From a virus: a DNA stretch of 40,246 nucleotides. Under the pieces are notes generated by a model that saw nothing but the letters and a program-made list of their open reading frames with translations, was not told the origin of the DNA and did not search any database. Of the stretch, positions 29,891 to 36,600 are shown piece by piece. Each line of letters begins with the position of its first letter. Position 1 is the first letter of the stretch. Location of the stretch: the IMG/VR virus record IMGVR_UViG_3300042881_003136, positions 1 through 40,246 of that record; one strand, 5' to 3'. The translations under genes were made by a program, and so were the position numbers.

Positions 29891-30048
29891 TGTTAGGTTA
29901 TACAAAAAGAGATTTAGCAGATATGACATATGGGGTATATCAGGCTGATTTGTTAATTAACTCTGATGAAAATCCTGCTATTCATAACTATCTAGTAACC
30001 GCTCATGATTTTCTAATGGGCCTACGGTCGGAAGGATACTTTGACTAA
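29890..30048 (+). CDS. Small helical hypothetical protein
   Basis: 52 aa, starts MLGYTKRDLADMTYGVYQAD. GAGGAAG lies upstream in the previous gene. Predicted two helices. One-base overlaps on both sides. Confidence 0.58.
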   Translation: MLGYTKRDLADMTYGVYQADLLINSDENPAIHNYLVTAHDFLMGLRSEGYFD

Positions 30049-30188
30049 TGAAACCAACATACAAGATTGAACTAGAGTTAGATGAACTCTGGTATAAAGC
30101 GCTACTTGACTTCCTATTTGTCGACATATATGAAAATGAGATATGTAAGATAGTTAATGTAGAAAGGTTAGAAAATGTCACAGCCTAA
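30048..30188 (+). CDS. Small hypothetical protein
   Basis: 46 aa, starts MKPTYKIELELDELWYKALL. One strand then a hydrophobic helix (WYKALLDFLFVDIYENEI). Overlaps the next gene by 14 bases in another frame. Function unknown. Confidence 0.57.
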   Translation: MKPTYKIELELDELWYKALLDFLFVDIYENEICKIVNVERLENVTA

Positions 30189-30339
30189 TAGTATGATTGA
30201 GTATATGAAGATACATCTAATTAGTTTAGAACAGGATTTGGAAAAGATTGACTATGTTAATGAACACCACTTCTATAGGGTTAAAGAGGCTGAGATTGCT
30301 ACTACCCGCCACCTTCTGTCAGTAGCGGAGGAACTATGA
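30175..30339 (+). CDS. Small coiled-coil hypothetical protein
   Basis: 54 aa, starts MSQPNSMIEYMKIHLISLEQ; AAAGG lies 7 bases upstream. Heptad-like leucines (LISLEQDLEKIDYVNEHHFY) suggest a short coiled coil. ATGA overlap with the next gene. Confidence 0.58.
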   Translation: MSQPNSMIEYMKIHLISLEQDLEKIDYVNEHHFYRVKEAEIATTRHLLSVAEEL

Positions 30340-30611
30340 TTATGTCTGATGAGTTAAGTCCACATTTACAAAAGCTGGTAGATATGGGTTTAACTGGTGT
30401 TGATATCATGCATGGAGAACTAAAGAATCTGATGTATGAGGCTGAACAAGAATATATAACTTGGCAAAAGGTTGAAGAGGATACGGGCTATGATGACGCT
30501 ATGGATTCTATGGAACGTAAGTATTGGGAAGGACAACTTGACGCCTTGACAGGCATGTATCAATTGACGTACAATTTATTATTCGCTATTAATGAAAGGG
30601 AAAGCAAATGA
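30336..30611 (+). CDS. Helical hypothetical protein
   Basis: 91 aa, starts MIMSDELSPHLQKLVDMGLT; the second Met is an alternative start. Almost entirely helical and acidic, with a GVDIMHGELKNLMYEAEQEY segment. Overlaps the next gene by 4 bases. No family is recognised. Confidence 0.62.
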   Translation: MIMSDELSPHLQKLVDMGLTGVDIMHGELKNLMYEAEQEYITWQKVEEDTGYDDAMDSMERKYWEGQLDALTGMYQLTYNLLFAINERESK

Positions 30612-30790
30612 AAGATAAATTAAATATACTTAATGAATGGCTATATGAGGCCGAAGAGAAACTTAATGATCTATACACAGATGAATTAGATGGCTTAGGA
30701 GATCCAGTGGTATTCCCGCTAGATCAGGCAGAACTTGAAGGTACTATCGAAACTCTTAATTCTGTGATAGGATTGTTAAGTGCTAAATAA
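30608..30790 (+). CDS. Small helical hypothetical protein
   Basis: 60 aa, starts MKDKLNILNEWLYEAEEKLN, with AAAGGGAAA upstream. A helical hairpin separated by DELDGLGDPVVFPLDQ. It may pair with the similar-sized neighbour at 30336. Function unknown. Confidence 0.6.
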   Translation: MKDKLNILNEWLYEAEEKLNDLYTDELDGLGDPVVFPLDQAELEGTIETLNSVIGLLSAK

Positions 30791-31124
30791 TACCGAGATT
30801 ATGTCTAGAACAGACGAGATGTTTGACCTTCGTCTAAAAGCAACTAGTTATACAGAAAAGTATAGCAGACCGTCATTGGCAGATGTTACGGCCTTTGATA
30901 CAATTATGGACATTATTAAAGAGCAAGAGGAACTCGGTGAGGAAAGAGAATATGTCTTTAATGCCGACATTTATTCTATATGGGGCGATATACTTAATAG
31001 TAATATTGTTTTTGGGTTAGACTATGGCATAGAACAAGTAAATGAAGAAATACAGCAATGGTTAATAGATTCAGGTAATATGAGTTTCATTGAAGACCTA
31101 GAGGAAGAGGATTTAGATGCGTAA
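30780..31124 (+). CDS. Acidic hypothetical protein
   Basis: 114 aa from a GTG with AGGA 7 bases upstream; the ATG at 30801 is an alternative start. Acidic and helical (MDIIKEQEELGEEREYVFNA), ending FIEDLEEEDLDA. The last codons overlap the start of the secreted protein gene downstream. No family is recognised. Confidence 0.6.
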   Translation: MLNNTEIMSRTDEMFDLRLKATSYTEKYSRPSLADVTAFDTIMDIIKEQEELGEEREYVFNADIYSIWGDILNSNIVFGLDYGIEQVNEEIQQWLIDSGNMSFIEDLEEEDLDA

Positions 31125-31647
31125 GTTACTAACACTGATTATTTCGGGATTGATTGTACTAACCCCGTCAACTGCACAGGCATCTCCATACTATACAGAG
31201 AATGTATACTCTGAGGAGTTTGAGACATTTAACTATTGGTGGGCCAACTGGATTTTAGACTGGCTGTCATTTCATGAAGGACTTTTTGGATATAACTATT
31301 CAAGCAATGATGTGGAAGAAGTGGTTGCAGAACCACAACCATTCTTCTATCCAAGAGCAGAAGTATCGGATGTAAGTTTTGGTTTTGCTCCACGAGGTGA
31401 ACCAATAGTTCCATCCAGCGCTGTAATGCCTTCTCCTGATTACAGATGTTCGATTGCTTGCAGCGGTACCACTGGTTCTGTTGGATTTTCTCCAGGTGAA
31501 GTTGGATACAATGATGGAGTAAAATTTATTGCACATGACCCAAGTACTGGAAGAATATATGAAGCAATAAACTTTAACAATGTAAGTCATAATTGGGTTG
31601 CTATGGGTTGTGACTCAAATGCCACATCGGCATGCTTTACTAAATAG
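31117..31647 (+). CDS. Secreted protein with Sec signal peptide
   Basis: 176 aa. Signal peptide MRKLLTLIISGLIVLTPSTA with a probable AQA-S cleavage at about residue 22. The mature part is rich in Trp, Tyr and Phe at the start (FETFNYWWANWILDWLSFHE), then Pro/Ser-rich, with four cysteines in the last 70 residues that may form disulfides (RCSIACSG and GCDSNATSACFTK). It is probably released to the cell surface, where it could change receptor access. No family is recognised. Confidence 0.72.
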   Translation: MRKLLTLIISGLIVLTPSTAQASPYYTENVYSEEFETFNYWWANWILDWLSFHEGLFGYNYSSNDVEEVVAEPQPFFYPRAEVSDVSFGFAPRGEPIVPSSAVMPSPDYRCSIACSGTTGSVGFSPGEVGYNDGVKFIAHDPSTGRIYEAINFNNVSHNWVAMGCDSNATSACFTK

Positions 31648-31653
31648 ATAAAA

Positions 31654-31687
31654 GCTGTGCCCTGGTCCCTTTCTACCAGGGTGCAGC
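31654..31687 (+). terminator. Hairpin terminator (no T-run)
   Basis: GCTGTGCCCTGGT (31654-31666) pairs with ACCAGGGTGCAGC (31675-31687), a 13-bp stem with G-T pairs and an 8-base loop. It ends the long whiB-led operon. Confidence 0.65.
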
Positions 31688-31728
31688 GATCTAGCTCGTT
31701 AATCTTAAAACGGGGCATTAAGTAGGAT

Positions 31729-31757
31729 TTGTTATTTTTCCCAGAATTCTGTATACT
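31729..31757 (+). promoter_or_regulatory. Leaderless sigma-A-type promoter for 31764
   Basis: TTGTTA (31729-31734), 17 bases, TATACT (31752-31757) preceded by TG, 6 bases, ATG at 31764. Confidence 0.72.
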
Positions 31758-31763
31758 TAATAT

Positions 31764-31952
31764 ATGAATACAACCTTGGAATATGTATTAACAACTCAAG
31801 ACCGTTGCGATAAATGTCAATCCCAGGCTTACTATTTATGTAAAAGCGTTTCGGGACAACTGCTATTCTGTGCCCATCATTTCAATGCTAATAAAGAATC
31901 ATTAACTAAATGGGCTTACGAGATCATCGACGAGTCCTCTAAAATATCCTAA
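31764..31952 (+). CDS. Small zinc-finger protein (DUF7455-like)
   Basis: 62 aa. RCDKCQSQAYYLCKS and LLFCAHHFNAN match the short actinobacterial/actinophage family with CxxC...CxHH ligands, which I know as DUF7455. A helix follows (LTKWAYEIIDESS). It probably binds one zinc ion; the role is unknown. Leaderless promoter upstream. Confidence 0.75.
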   Translation: MNTTLEYVLTTQDRCDKCQSQAYYLCKSVSGQLLFCAHHFNANKESLTKWAYEIIDESSKIS

Positions 31953-31969
31953 GCTAATCCCAATTTAAA

Positions 31970-31999
31970 TTGACAAATGCCCTGCGAATGGGGCATAAT
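31970..31999 (+). promoter_or_regulatory. Promoter for 32029
   Basis: TTGACA (31970-31975), 18 bases, CATAAT (31994-31999). The spacer contains the hairpin-like GCCCTGCGAATGGGGC. GAGGGGG precedes the ATG. Confidence 0.55.
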
Positions 32000-32028
32000 T
32001 ATATTATAAGAAAAAGAGGGGGTGGAAT

Positions 32029-32151
32029 ATGACAAAGAGAGAATACCTAGTTTCACTTGGACAAAAAGTAGGAAAGCGTGGGCGCTTTACGAAGGAACAA
32101 GTAGAACTTATTAAGAAGGCAGAATCAGAAGGCAAGACTTTTACTAAGTAA
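32029..32151 (+). CDS. Small basic protein
   Basis: 40 aa, starts MTKREYLVSLGQKVGKRGRF with GAGGGGG upstream. Highly basic, with RGRFTKEQVELIKKAESEG resembling the short helix-turn motif at the C-terminus of Lsr2-like DNA-binding proteins. DNA binding is plausible, not shown. Confidence 0.6.
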   Translation: MTKREYLVSLGQKVGKRGRFTKEQVELIKKAESEGKTFTK

Positions 32152-32174
32152 TTGTCAGTCCTATAGTATATAAT
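32152..32174 (+). promoter_or_regulatory. TGTC-class promoter for 32202
   Basis: TTGTCA, 11 bases, TATAAT; the TGn extension is absent but the -10 is perfect. It begins directly at the upstream stop codon. Confidence 0.72.
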
Positions 32175-32201
32175 TAAATAAACCCTACAGAAAGGAATCC
32201 A

Positions 32202-32966
32202 ATGCCGAATTGGGTGTACAACACTTTGACCATACAAGGTCCAAAGTCAGAAATAGATTCTATCAAGGATAGATTAAACAAGCCATTTACATTGGCACAA
32301 GAAACATTTGGTATGGGGGATATTAGCACTTCAGGCTTCCCCACCAAAATTACACAGGTAACTTATTCTAACCCTGTATTTGCATTCTTCAACATACATT
32401 CATATAAGGATGATGGTATTACGGATGAAGAGTATGCCTGCCAACCTGACCGTGGTGGAATTAATATGGATGACCCTGACTGGTTCCGCAAATCTATTGA
32501 GTTTGCTAAAACTCAGAAGGATTGGTATTCATGGAATAACTCTAACTGGGGAACCAAGTGGGATGTAGCAGTTCGTGATGATGACAAGTATCCTGAAACT
32601 GAATTACTTGAATATAAATCAGAAGGCGAAGATAACTGGCTTGTATATAAATATGAGACTGCATGGTCGCCTGCTGTAACTATTCTAACTAAACTAAGTA
32701 ATCTTGTTCCTAACTCTGTGCTCACATTAGAGTATGAGGAAGAAACAGGTTGGGGCGGAGAATATGAAATTATCCGTGGTGAGGTTAGAGAATTAGCAGA
32801 ATGGGAAAACCGTTGCTATGCCTGCCAATCTTTTAATACATTAGATTATTGTGAAGACGACTGCGGAGAATTCTGTTCAGAATGCAATCAAGGTTCTTGG
32901 CAAGATGAAGAGGCAATGGCAAAATGTGAGACACATGCTTCTTTATTAGAAAAAGTAAAAGCATGA
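32202..32966 (+). CDS. Api92/YubB-like protein with C-terminal zinc cluster
   Basis: 254 aa, AAAGGA upstream. MPNWVYNTLTIQGPKSEIDS is the signature start of the Api92-like ferredoxin-fold family (DUF1281 group); SNWGTKWDVAV and KYETAWSPAVTIL are further family motifs. The C-terminal 50 residues add cysteines (RCYACQSFN, DYCEDDCGEFCSECN) likely to bind one or two zinc ions. Members occur on phages and conjugative plasmids with no known activity. It overlaps the next gene by 4 bases. Confidence 0.82.
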   Translation: MPNWVYNTLTIQGPKSEIDSIKDRLNKPFTLAQETFGMGDISTSGFPTKITQVTYSNPVFAFFNIHSYKDDGITDEEYACQPDRGGINMDDPDWFRKSIEFAKTQKDWYSWNNSNWGTKWDVAVRDDDKYPETELLEYKSEGEDNWLVYKYETAWSPAVTILTKLSNLVPNSVLTLEYEEETGWGGEYEIIRGEVRELAEWENRCYACQSFNTLDYCEDDCGEFCSECNQGSWQDEEAMAKCETHASLLEKVKA

Positions 32967-33613
32967 CAGAAAAATGGAATAAGTATAGTTATTTAAATAC
33001 AGAAAATAACTGTTTAATTGAGGTTACTCATTTAGAAGGGACTGAGGAGAAGCTAATTCTCACCCCGCTTAATAATAGCCCGTACTTACTATTGTCAGTC
33101 GAGGATGCTACAATTAAAGAACACCCTACAAACGAAAGGAACACCATGGAACAAACAACTACAGTACCCGAAACATACAATCCAAATCTGCTTGTGACGT
33201 ACAAGAAGATTGCTGGAACATACGCTGCTCCTGAAGCGCCTGAATACATTACCGACAAAGTTGTCGATATTGAATGGGCCCTGGATGGTGCACGTCGCTC
33301 AGAGGCCCGTGCCAACAGTCTAAATTCTAAAATAGAAGAGATTCAATCTTTTATGACAGAAGACAATTGGTACAACCCTAACACTGAAGCATCTGAGATC
33401 CTCTCAGAACTTGAAAGAATTCTTGATTTTAATCCAGTTAAGCAAATTGAGTTTACTGGAACAATCAGATTCAGCGGAACAATTGAGGTCCCTTTAAATG
33501 AGTCAGAAGACTTTGATTTGTTCTACCACCTGCAAGACAATCTAACCCTGGATTCATATGATGGCAATACATCAATCGATTCATATGAGGTAGAAAATGT
33601 CGACCAGGAATAA
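32963..33613 (+). CDS. Hypothetical protein with internal promoter and second start
   Basis: Two nested products are likely: 216 aa from 32963 (ATGA overlap with the upstream gene) and 155 aa from the ATG at 33146, which has AAAGGA and its own TGTC-class promoter at 33092. The short form reads MEQTTTVPETYNPNLLVTYK onward, is acidic, and has a coiled-coil-like ARRSEARANSLNSKIEEIQS and a beta-rich end. The promoter DNA is translated in frame in the long form (residues 44-61). Confidence 0.65.
   Translation: MTEKWNKYSYLNTENNCLIEVTHLEGTEEKLILTPLNNSPYLLLSVEDATIKEHPTNERNTMEQTTTVPETYNPNLLVTYKKIAGTYAAPEAPEYITDKVVDIEWALDGARRSEARANSLNSKIEEIQSFMTEDNWYNPNTEASEILSELERILDFNPVKQIEFTGTIRFSGTIEVPLNESEDFDLFYHLQDNLTLDSYDGNTSIDSYEVENVDQE
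33092..33114 (+). promoter_or_regulatory. TGTC-class promoter inside gene 32963-33613
   Basis: TTGTCA, 11 bases ending TGC, TACAAT, then AAAGGAACACC before the ATG at 33146. All parts of the class are present although the region is also coding. Confidence 0.75.
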
Positions 33614-33647
33614 GCTAACTAGCTCCTAATGTAGGGTACATAGGGAT

Positions 33648-33673
33648 GTGGGGGGGCTTTACGGCTCCCCCAC
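33648..33673 (+). terminator. Hairpin terminator
   Basis: GTGGGGGGGC (33648-33657) / GCTCCCCCAC (33664-33673), 10-bp stem identical to that at 28930 but with loop TTTACG. Only a short T-run follows. Confidence 0.75.
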
Positions 33674-33680
33674 AGTTTGA

Positions 33681-33686
33681 TATAAT
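33681..33686 (+). promoter_or_regulatory. Extended -10 promoter for 33707
   Basis: TTTGATATAAT: TATAAT with TGA immediately upstream. No TGTC element and no clear -35. Confidence 0.5.
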
Positions 33687-33706
33687 GAAATAGGAACGAG
33701 GTGTGT

Positions 33707-34000
33707 GTGGCAGAGAGAGATATTGACGAGGGTAAATTAGCAACCGCAATAGAGGATAGTTTATCTGATATTAGATTTGATAAACTTAATTTTGCTTGGC
33801 ACATGGTTAATAAATCTCCTAGAACTCAGGGAGAGTTTTGGGAGTTAATGTATGCCTTTATCCAAGAAATGGCTGACTACTATCGCAGAGGTATGGTTGA
33901 TAGTAAAAATCTAGCCGTTGCTCAGATGTGTTATGAAATAACTAGATATCTGGAGGGGGACTATAATCGTGACCCTCTTGAACTTGACCTGACTATCTAA
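33707..34000 (+). CDS. Helical hypothetical protein
   Basis: 97 aa from the GTG at 33707 (VAERDIDEGKLATAI), with GAGG 5 bases upstream; a GTG at 33701 is also possible. All helical: DKLNFAWHMVNKSPRTQGEF, then YYRRGMVDSKNLAVAQMCYE. Probably a soluble helical bundle. No family is recognised. Confidence 0.62.
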   Translation: MAERDIDEGKLATAIEDSLSDIRFDKLNFAWHMVNKSPRTQGEFWELMYAFIQEMADYYRRGMVDSKNLAVAQMCYEITRYLEGDYNRDPLELDLTI

Positions 34001-34012
34001 AAGGGGTATGAT
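33984..34012 (+). promoter_or_regulatory. Leaderless sigma-A-type promoter for 34019
   Basis: TTGACC (33984-33989), 17 bases, TATGAT (34007-34012), 6 bases, ATG at 34019. It overlaps the end of the upstream gene. Confidence 0.72.
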
Positions 34013-34018
34013 TAATAT

Positions 34019-34279
34019 ATGGAACTAAAAGACTATGTAGAGATAGCCAAGAATAAATATCCTAACGGGTATTCTGACTATATCGCTATGAACCCCGAAG
34101 ATACCGTAGATTCATGGTATCAGTTATATAAGGGAATGAATATCTCAAAGGTTGTCGAAGGCAATACCTTTGATATAAATGAAATTGTCGTAATGGACAA
34201 GTGGCCTAATGAAAAGTTTTGGCTTTTTATTGGCGACATTAATCATGAGTTCGAAACAAAAAGAATAACAAAGGAGTAG
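34019..34279 (+). CDS. Hypothetical protein
   Basis: 86 aa, starts MELKDYVEIAKNKYPNGYSD. Trp-rich alpha/beta chain with DKWPNEKFWLFIGDINHEFE near the end. Predicted leaderless; AAGGGG is too far from the ATG to act as a usual ribosome-binding site. Function unknown. Confidence 0.65.
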   Translation: MELKDYVEIAKNKYPNGYSDYIAMNPEDTVDSWYQLYKGMNISKVVEGNTFDINEIVVMDKWPNEKFWLFIGDINHEFETKRITKE

Positions 34280-34281
34280 GT

Positions 34282-34632
34282 GTGGGAGCAAGAACTAACT
34301 TCGTAATTAGAACTACAAAGAACCCGTCTGAGGATATTGTCCTTTATTCTCATTGGGGTGGAGATTCATCTGAGAGAGATTTTGCTCAGGCTATTTCTAA
34401 AGCTATGGCAAGATGGGGTGATGACTCTTACTTTACCCGTATTATCGTTAGCCAATTAATTAACGAACAGTGGGATTCAGAAACTGGATTCGGTTTATAT
34501 GTTGGAGAGGTTACTCATGAAGAGTCATACAATTATAAAATGATTGACATTCCAAATGGCACAGTAACAATCGGAGACCATACTACTCCAATACAGGCAT
34601 TCTTAGATTATCATCTAGGGGCTATGGTGTAA
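34282..34632 (+). CDS. Conserved actinophage protein of unknown function
   Basis: 116 aa from a GTG with AAAGGAGTAG upstream. MGARTNFVIRTTKNPSEDIV and VLYSHWGGDSSERDFAQAIS are features I associate with a small family in actinophages, followed by TRIIVSQLINEQWDSETGFG. Compact alpha/beta fold. It is the last plus-strand gene and is followed by a hairpin. Confidence 0.68.
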   Translation: MGARTNFVIRTTKNPSEDIVLYSHWGGDSSERDFAQAISKAMARWGDDSYFTRIIVSQLINEQWDSETGFGLYVGEVTHEESYNYKMIDIPNGTVTIGDHTTPIQAFLDYHLGAMV

Positions 34633-34648
34633 CTAGCTATGCTGCTGA

Positions 34649-34666
34649 TCCCCGCTTAGGCGGGGA
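34649..34666 (+). terminator. Hairpin terminator (no T-run)
   Basis: TCCCCGC-TTAG-GCGGGGA, a 7-bp stem at the end of the plus-strand gene block. Confidence 0.6.
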
Positions 34667-34914
34667 CAGCGAGCCAAATCGTATAACAATATATACCATT
34701 ACGACCATAGTAAAAAACTCGTGGAATATCTACAGATCTTGATTGATATATGCGAGATAGCTCGCTAAAATCCAAAGTAGACATTAAGATGTTTTTGTAA
34801 AAAATCGCAGAATGTTTTGGCATATCAAATATGATCTATATATGTATATCCAGATATATATACATTATATGATCAAGATATCTTATCCTTTACTTAAGGT
34901 ATCTTAAGCTTTAC
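34667..34914. other. AT-rich non-coding stretch
   Basis: No credible gene. It contains one ATTAAG element (34783-34788) of the kind found in the operon cassettes, a TATGAT with a 6-base gap to an ATG (34830-34844) that opens only a 21-codon frame, and runs of TATATA. It looks like a decayed promoter cassette. Confidence 0.5.
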
Positions 34915-35058
34915 TTAGCCTTTCTTCTGAGGTTTATTTATTCTCTTAGGCATAGTGTTACCTTTAGGCTTCCCGCCTTTTTTAGGCTTAGGTCCTTTAC
35001 CAGCTCCCTGCTGTGGCCCCTTCGGGGTGGCGGAAGTAGAAGTTACTACATTACTCAT
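34915..35058 (-). CDS. Small Lys/Pro/Gly-rich basic protein
   Basis: 47 aa, starts MSNVVTSTSATPKGPQQGAG and continues with KGPKPKKGGKPKG, ending NKPQKKG. AAAGGAGGT 6 bases upstream is among the strongest ribosome-binding sites in the window. The chain is intrinsically disordered and very basic, suited to nucleic-acid binding or to serving as a linker. It stands alone in AT-rich DNA. Confidence 0.65.
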   Translation of the reverse strand: MSNVVTSTSATPKGPQQGAGKGPKPKKGGKPKGNTMPKRINKPQKKG

Positions 35059-35475
35059 ATATACACCTCCTTTACGATCCTTGTATAAAATATCCCAGAA
35101 TATCTGGAAAATAGATTAAAATAATGAATAATTATCCTATTATTGATTAAAATATGTACAATTTGCCCTGGTTTTAGTACGAATTTCTGGCATATATTAT
35201 GCCATATTTGGTACATATATAGGGGTATATTACGATGTATATTGATACTGGTAGAGATTATATATGATATATACATTACGAAGCTATGATAATATTTCTT
35301 AAAATATATTATGATGGGTATTGACATTACGATCCCTTTAAGATATGATGCTTTAATACACATATACTTTAATACCATATATCTCATACTGTTTATTCAT
35401 ATAGTAATACTCCATTTCTCTCCACTATGCTCCATTATACTCCCTATATAAGCCCTACAAGGGGTATATGAGAAG
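35059..35475. other. AT-rich gene-poor region with clustered ATTACGA words
   Basis: About 415 bases of TATA-rich sequence. The long reading frame here (35055-35387, minus) is biased to Ile/Tyr/Met codons and lacks a ribosome-binding site, so I do not call it. Three ATTACGA words (35229, 35275, 35326) and four spaced CTCC-type repeats at 35409-35444 are present. Possible replication or partition-related DNA, unproven. Confidence 0.5.
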
Positions 35476-35628
35476 CTAAAATGGGACGGGTAATGAGCTA
35501 TCTCTTGCTGCATACTCTATCTGCTTCTTGGGTCCTACAAGCATATTCCTATTGACCATATGAGCATTATAGTGAGTATCGTCTATATTGGGTATATGTT
35601 CTATGGTTATATTGCCTATAATGAGCAT
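35476..35628 (-). CDS. Small hypothetical protein
   Basis: 50 aa, starts MLIIGNITIEHIPNIDDTHY and ends AARDSSLPVPF. Its start overlaps the end of the small Cys protein upstream by 13 bases. Normal-looking composition argues for a real gene, although no strong ribosome-binding site is present. Confidence 0.5.
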   Translation of the reverse strand: MLIIGNITIEHIPNIDDTHYNAHMVNRNMLVGPKKQIEYAARDSSLPVPF

Positions 35629-35720
35629 ATCTTCACATCCCGCCTATTATCCATAGCCCCGCATTTAGAACATGTTACCTGTCCATCTAGATCCAATTTA
35701 AAGTCATGCTCATGTGTCAT
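35616..35720 (-). CDS. Small Cys-containing protein
   Basis: 34 aa from the ATG at 35720 (MTHEHDFKLDLDGQVTCSKC), or about 50 aa from an in-frame ATG at 35768 inside the adenosyltransferase gene. The TCSKCGAMDNRRDVKICSL segment has three cysteines, a likely metal knuckle. Downstream of the adenosyltransferase in the same orientation. Confidence 0.5.
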   Translation of the reverse strand: MTHEHDFKLDLDGQVTCSKCGAMDNRRDVKICSL

Positions 35721-35742
35721 GAGTTGGGGTCCACTTTTCGCT

Positions 35743-36297
35743 TCACTTTTCCGACCCTTTATAATCATTACGATTAATATTCCATAACTTCTCATTACCT
35801 ATATTATGATATCTAGCCATTACGAATAGTAAATCTGATAGCCTATTTAGGTACTTAGGTATATTCCTATTAAACTTCATGCCATCATTGGTCTCATGTA
35901 TTTCTATGGCCATCCAGACTACCCGCTCTGCTCTGCGGACAATAGTCCTAGCATTGTGCAAGGAGCCTGTTGGAAGTACGAATGAGGTTAGTGGCTCTAG
36001 GTAACTATTGTAGTCATCTAAGACATCCTCCAGATATTTAATTCTATCATCTGTCATCTCGAATGTTTTGGATCCAGCCAGCTCAGCCCCCAGATCAAAT
36101 AGATCATTCTGGATTCTTTCGATTATGTCATTACGATACTCTGTAGCCATACCGATAGCAGAGTTAGCCTCATCTACCGTACCTATGGCATCTACCAATA
36201 CGCTTGTCTTATGGACCCTTTCATTGTTGGCAATTGCTGTACTGCCATCATCACCAGTCCTGGTGTAGATCTTAGTTAGTCTCATCTTCTTACTCAT
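35743..36297 (-). CDS. pduO-like: ATP:cob(I)alamin adenosyltransferase (PduO/MMAB type)
   Basis: 184 aa. It transfers the adenosyl group of ATP to cob(I)alamin, making adenosylcobalamin. Motifs: KIYTRTGDDGST (9-20, ATP-binding loop), GTVDEANSAIGMA (39-51), FVLPTGSLHNARTIVRRAER (106-125, with the RRAER signature) and YLNRLSDLLFVMAR (149-162). All key segments are present, so it should be active. The product is the cofactor of the phage's class II reductase at 12652-14586. It overlaps a small zinc-ribbon gene upstream by 8 bases. Confidence 0.93.
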   Translation of the reverse strand: MSKKMRLTKIYTRTGDDGSTAIANNERVHKTSVLVDAIGTVDEANSAIGMATEYRNDIIERIQNDLFDLGAELAGSKTFEMTDDRIKYLEDVLDDYNSYLEPLTSFVLPTGSLHNARTIVRRAERVVWMAIEIHETNDGMKFNRNIPKYLNRLSDLLFVMARYHNIGNEKLWNINRNDYKGSEK

Positions 36298-36469
36298 GCA
36301 TTACCTCCTCATTCATCCATACCTCACCATTTATAATACTGTACCTCAAGGTCATCTTTGTAGACCCACACTTTAGGCACTTTGGCTTAAAGTCTATCTC
36401 TCTAGATATCTCAACGTTCAGTTCAGCCCTACACTTGCAGACAAAGCTGTAAGTGTGACTATTTGACAC
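36290..36469 (-). CDS. Small zinc-ribbon protein
   Basis: 59 aa from a GTG with AGAGG 9 bases upstream. FVCKCRAELNVEI and KPKCLKCGSTKMTL give CxC and CxxC knuckles, a zinc ribbon. It overlaps the upstream gene's stop and, by 8 bases, the adenosyltransferase start, so the three are coupled. Target unknown. Confidence 0.65.
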   Translation of the reverse strand: MSNSHTYSFVCKCRAELNVEISREIDFKPKCLKCGSTKMTLRYSIINGEVWMNEEVMHE

Positions 36470-36593
36470 GACTGTATACCTCTATCGCAAAATACCAATG
36501 TATTAGGTTTATGGTTATGGAATTGTCGTATTTACAAAATGCTATGCCCATACCCCAACTATCCCATTTCCCCATAAAAAACCTTATCTTCAT
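36459..36593 (-). CDS. Small hypothetical protein
   Basis: 44 aa from the ATG at 36593: MKIRFFMGKWDSWGMGIAFC then a beta-rich remainder ending AIEVYSRVK. A longer frame to 36641 overlaps the membrane-protein gene upstream. The Trp/Gly-rich pattern looks like a small beta sheet. No family is recognised. Confidence 0.52.
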   Translation of the reverse strand: MKIRFFMGKWDSWGMGIAFCKYDNSITINLIHWYFAIEVYSRVK

Positions 36594-36600
36594 TTTCGGC

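Noticed and set aside
30175-30197. ATGTCA-N11-TATGAT at the start of gene 30175
   Set aside because: It fits the spacing of the TGTC class but the hexamer is the gene's own start codon region, the TGn extension is absent, and no gene starts suitably downstream. Probably chance.
35055-35387. 110-codon minus-strand frame in AT-rich DNA
   Set aside because: Composition is dominated by Ile, Tyr, Met and Lys from TATA-rich sequence, there is no ribosome-binding site, and it overlaps the well-supported basic gene start at 35058.
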